Shown in pieces: positions 63,530-64,000 of a DNA stretch of 64,000 nucleotides (the stretch's first letter is position 1; each line of letters starts with the position of its first letter). The notes beneath the pieces were generated by a model. The model was given only the letters and a program-made list of their open reading frames with translations. It did not search any database and was not told the DNA's origin. The position numbers were made by a program, and so were the translations under genes. This DNA comes from Tenericutes bacterium MZ-XQ (GTDB taxonomy: Bacteria; Bacillota_I; Bacilli_A; Acholeplasmatales; Acholeplasmataceae), in NCBI GenBank assembly GCA_002838205.1, contig CP017950.1, forward strand, positions 998,858 to 1,062,857. The letters run 5' to 3'.

Positions 63530-63741
63530 TGCAAACACCTCCAAAAATATAGATATCGTGAGCATATTATAGCACTTATTCATAGAAAGTAAATAGATAC
63601 GATAATATATTCGAAATTTTCATATCATAAGCTTAATGTATTTGATTACTCTTGTCTTGATTACAATAAATCTTACAGCTTGTAACAAAAAAAGATGCTA
63701 GCTATTTGCTTAATAACTAACATCTATAAATTGAGATTCAC

Positions 63742-63996
63742 TTATTTAAACATACCATGATTTAAAACTTTCATCACTTCATCGCATATTCTGTCTAAAT
63801 CTTTATCTGTCAAAGTATCTCTAAATAGCACTTGTAACCCAACGAAATTAGAAATCCCCATCAATATATATGATAATGTCTCTAAATCAACATCGTCATT
63901 GACTTCATGACTATCTACAGAACGTTTGAGTTGTCTTTGATAGTCCACGCTAAAGGTCTGATAGTATTCTTTAAAAAGTTTTTGATCTACAAACAT
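63742..63996 (-). CDS. C-terminal part of a TetR-family regulator, cut by the window edge
   Basis: The reading frame stays open to the right edge, so the gene continues outside; the start at 63996 is probably internal. The 84 residues visible (YQTFSVDYQRQLKRSVDSHEV, LSYILMGISNFVGLQVLFRD, EVMKVLNHGMF) look like the helical ligand-binding part of TetR proteins. The DNA-binding domain is outside the window. Confidence 0.65.
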   Translation of the reverse strand: MFVDQKLFKEYYQTFSVDYQRQLKRSVDSHEVNDDVDLETLSYILMGISNFVGLQVLFRDTLTDKDLDRICDEVMKVLNHGMFK

Positions 63997-64000
63997 AGAT

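Noticed and set aside
1-64000. tRNA genes, CRISPR arrays, prophage or defence islands.
   Set aside because: None was recognised by eye; tRNA detection would need a covariance search.
1-64000. UGA read as tryptophan (Mycoplasma code).
   Set aside because: Conserved proteins end at TGA at normal family lengths (rnc, DAHP synthase, aroA, MBL hydrolase, transposase) and Trp is coded by TGG.

Overview
The window looks like a chromosomal segment of an Acholeplasma-like mollicute. The DNA is strongly AT-rich, genes are packed and often overlap by a few bases, and TGA is a true stop (for example rnc, the DAHP synthase gene and the IS30 transposase) while tryptophan is TGG. That fits Acholeplasmatales and excludes the UGA=Trp mycoplasmas. 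The gene set is Firmicute-derived: rnc-plsX-recG, rlmH beside a YycJ-type hydrolase, yneF-plsY-parE-parC, infC-rpmI-rplT and ruvAB-queA. No tRNA, rRNA, CRISPR array or prophage was seen. Species is inferred, not proven.

Region by region. 1-3740 (minus): RNase III, PlsX and RecG. 3755-6268 (minus): a P1B-type Zn/Cd/Pb exporter with its SmtB/CadC-like repressor and a clear operator. 6279-12670 (minus): an aromatic amino acid operon, DAHP synthase, prephenate dehydrogenase, aroB, aroA, chorismate mutase, aroE, aroC. It is preceded by a tyrosine-rich leader peptide and a terminator with competing hairpins, which is the best regulatory discovery here. 12680-14090 (plus): a PadR repressor with twin operators and a HAAS-type membrane protein built of tandem two-helix repeats. 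14089-15384 (minus): DegV and MscL. 15498-19754 (plus): a seven-gene Mrp cation/proton antiporter whose gene order resembles the Mbh hydrogenase antiporter module. 19780-21651 (minus): HAD hydrolase, RlmH and a metallo-hydrolase.

21776-24742 (plus) encodes a very large PrsA/SurA-like lipoprotein. 24810-27814 (minus) holds YhaM, the CCA-adding enzyme and a second DegV. 27899-29621 holds YigZ and an intact IS30-family element inserted between two terminators. A 1203-residue coiled-coil protein (minus) faces a long plus-strand block: ruvA-ruvB-queA, a membrane-anchored EIIB-like protein without the active cysteine next to HPr, trmB, an M42 peptidase, an aldo/keto reductase, an ECF S component next to coaX (probably pantothenate uptake plus phosphorylation), a phosphohexomutase and Xaa-Pro aminopeptidase. 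44575-47186 is a tightly coupled four-gene cassette (secreted protein, anchored extracellular protein, ABC ATPase, permease) of unknown function.

47201-48800 is the IF3-L35-L20 operon with a perfect promoter, a structured leader with a terminator, an ATT start codon for infC and an L20 carrying a C-terminal SAP/Rho-N-like domain. 50435-50617 encodes a free-standing structured RNA whose fold matches 6S RNA. The rest is a second M42 peptidase, rsmD, yneF, plsY, topoisomerase IV, a TGS-type nucleoside kinase, a possible degenerate Fic-fold protein, a lone EF-Ts and two partly understood genes at the right edge.
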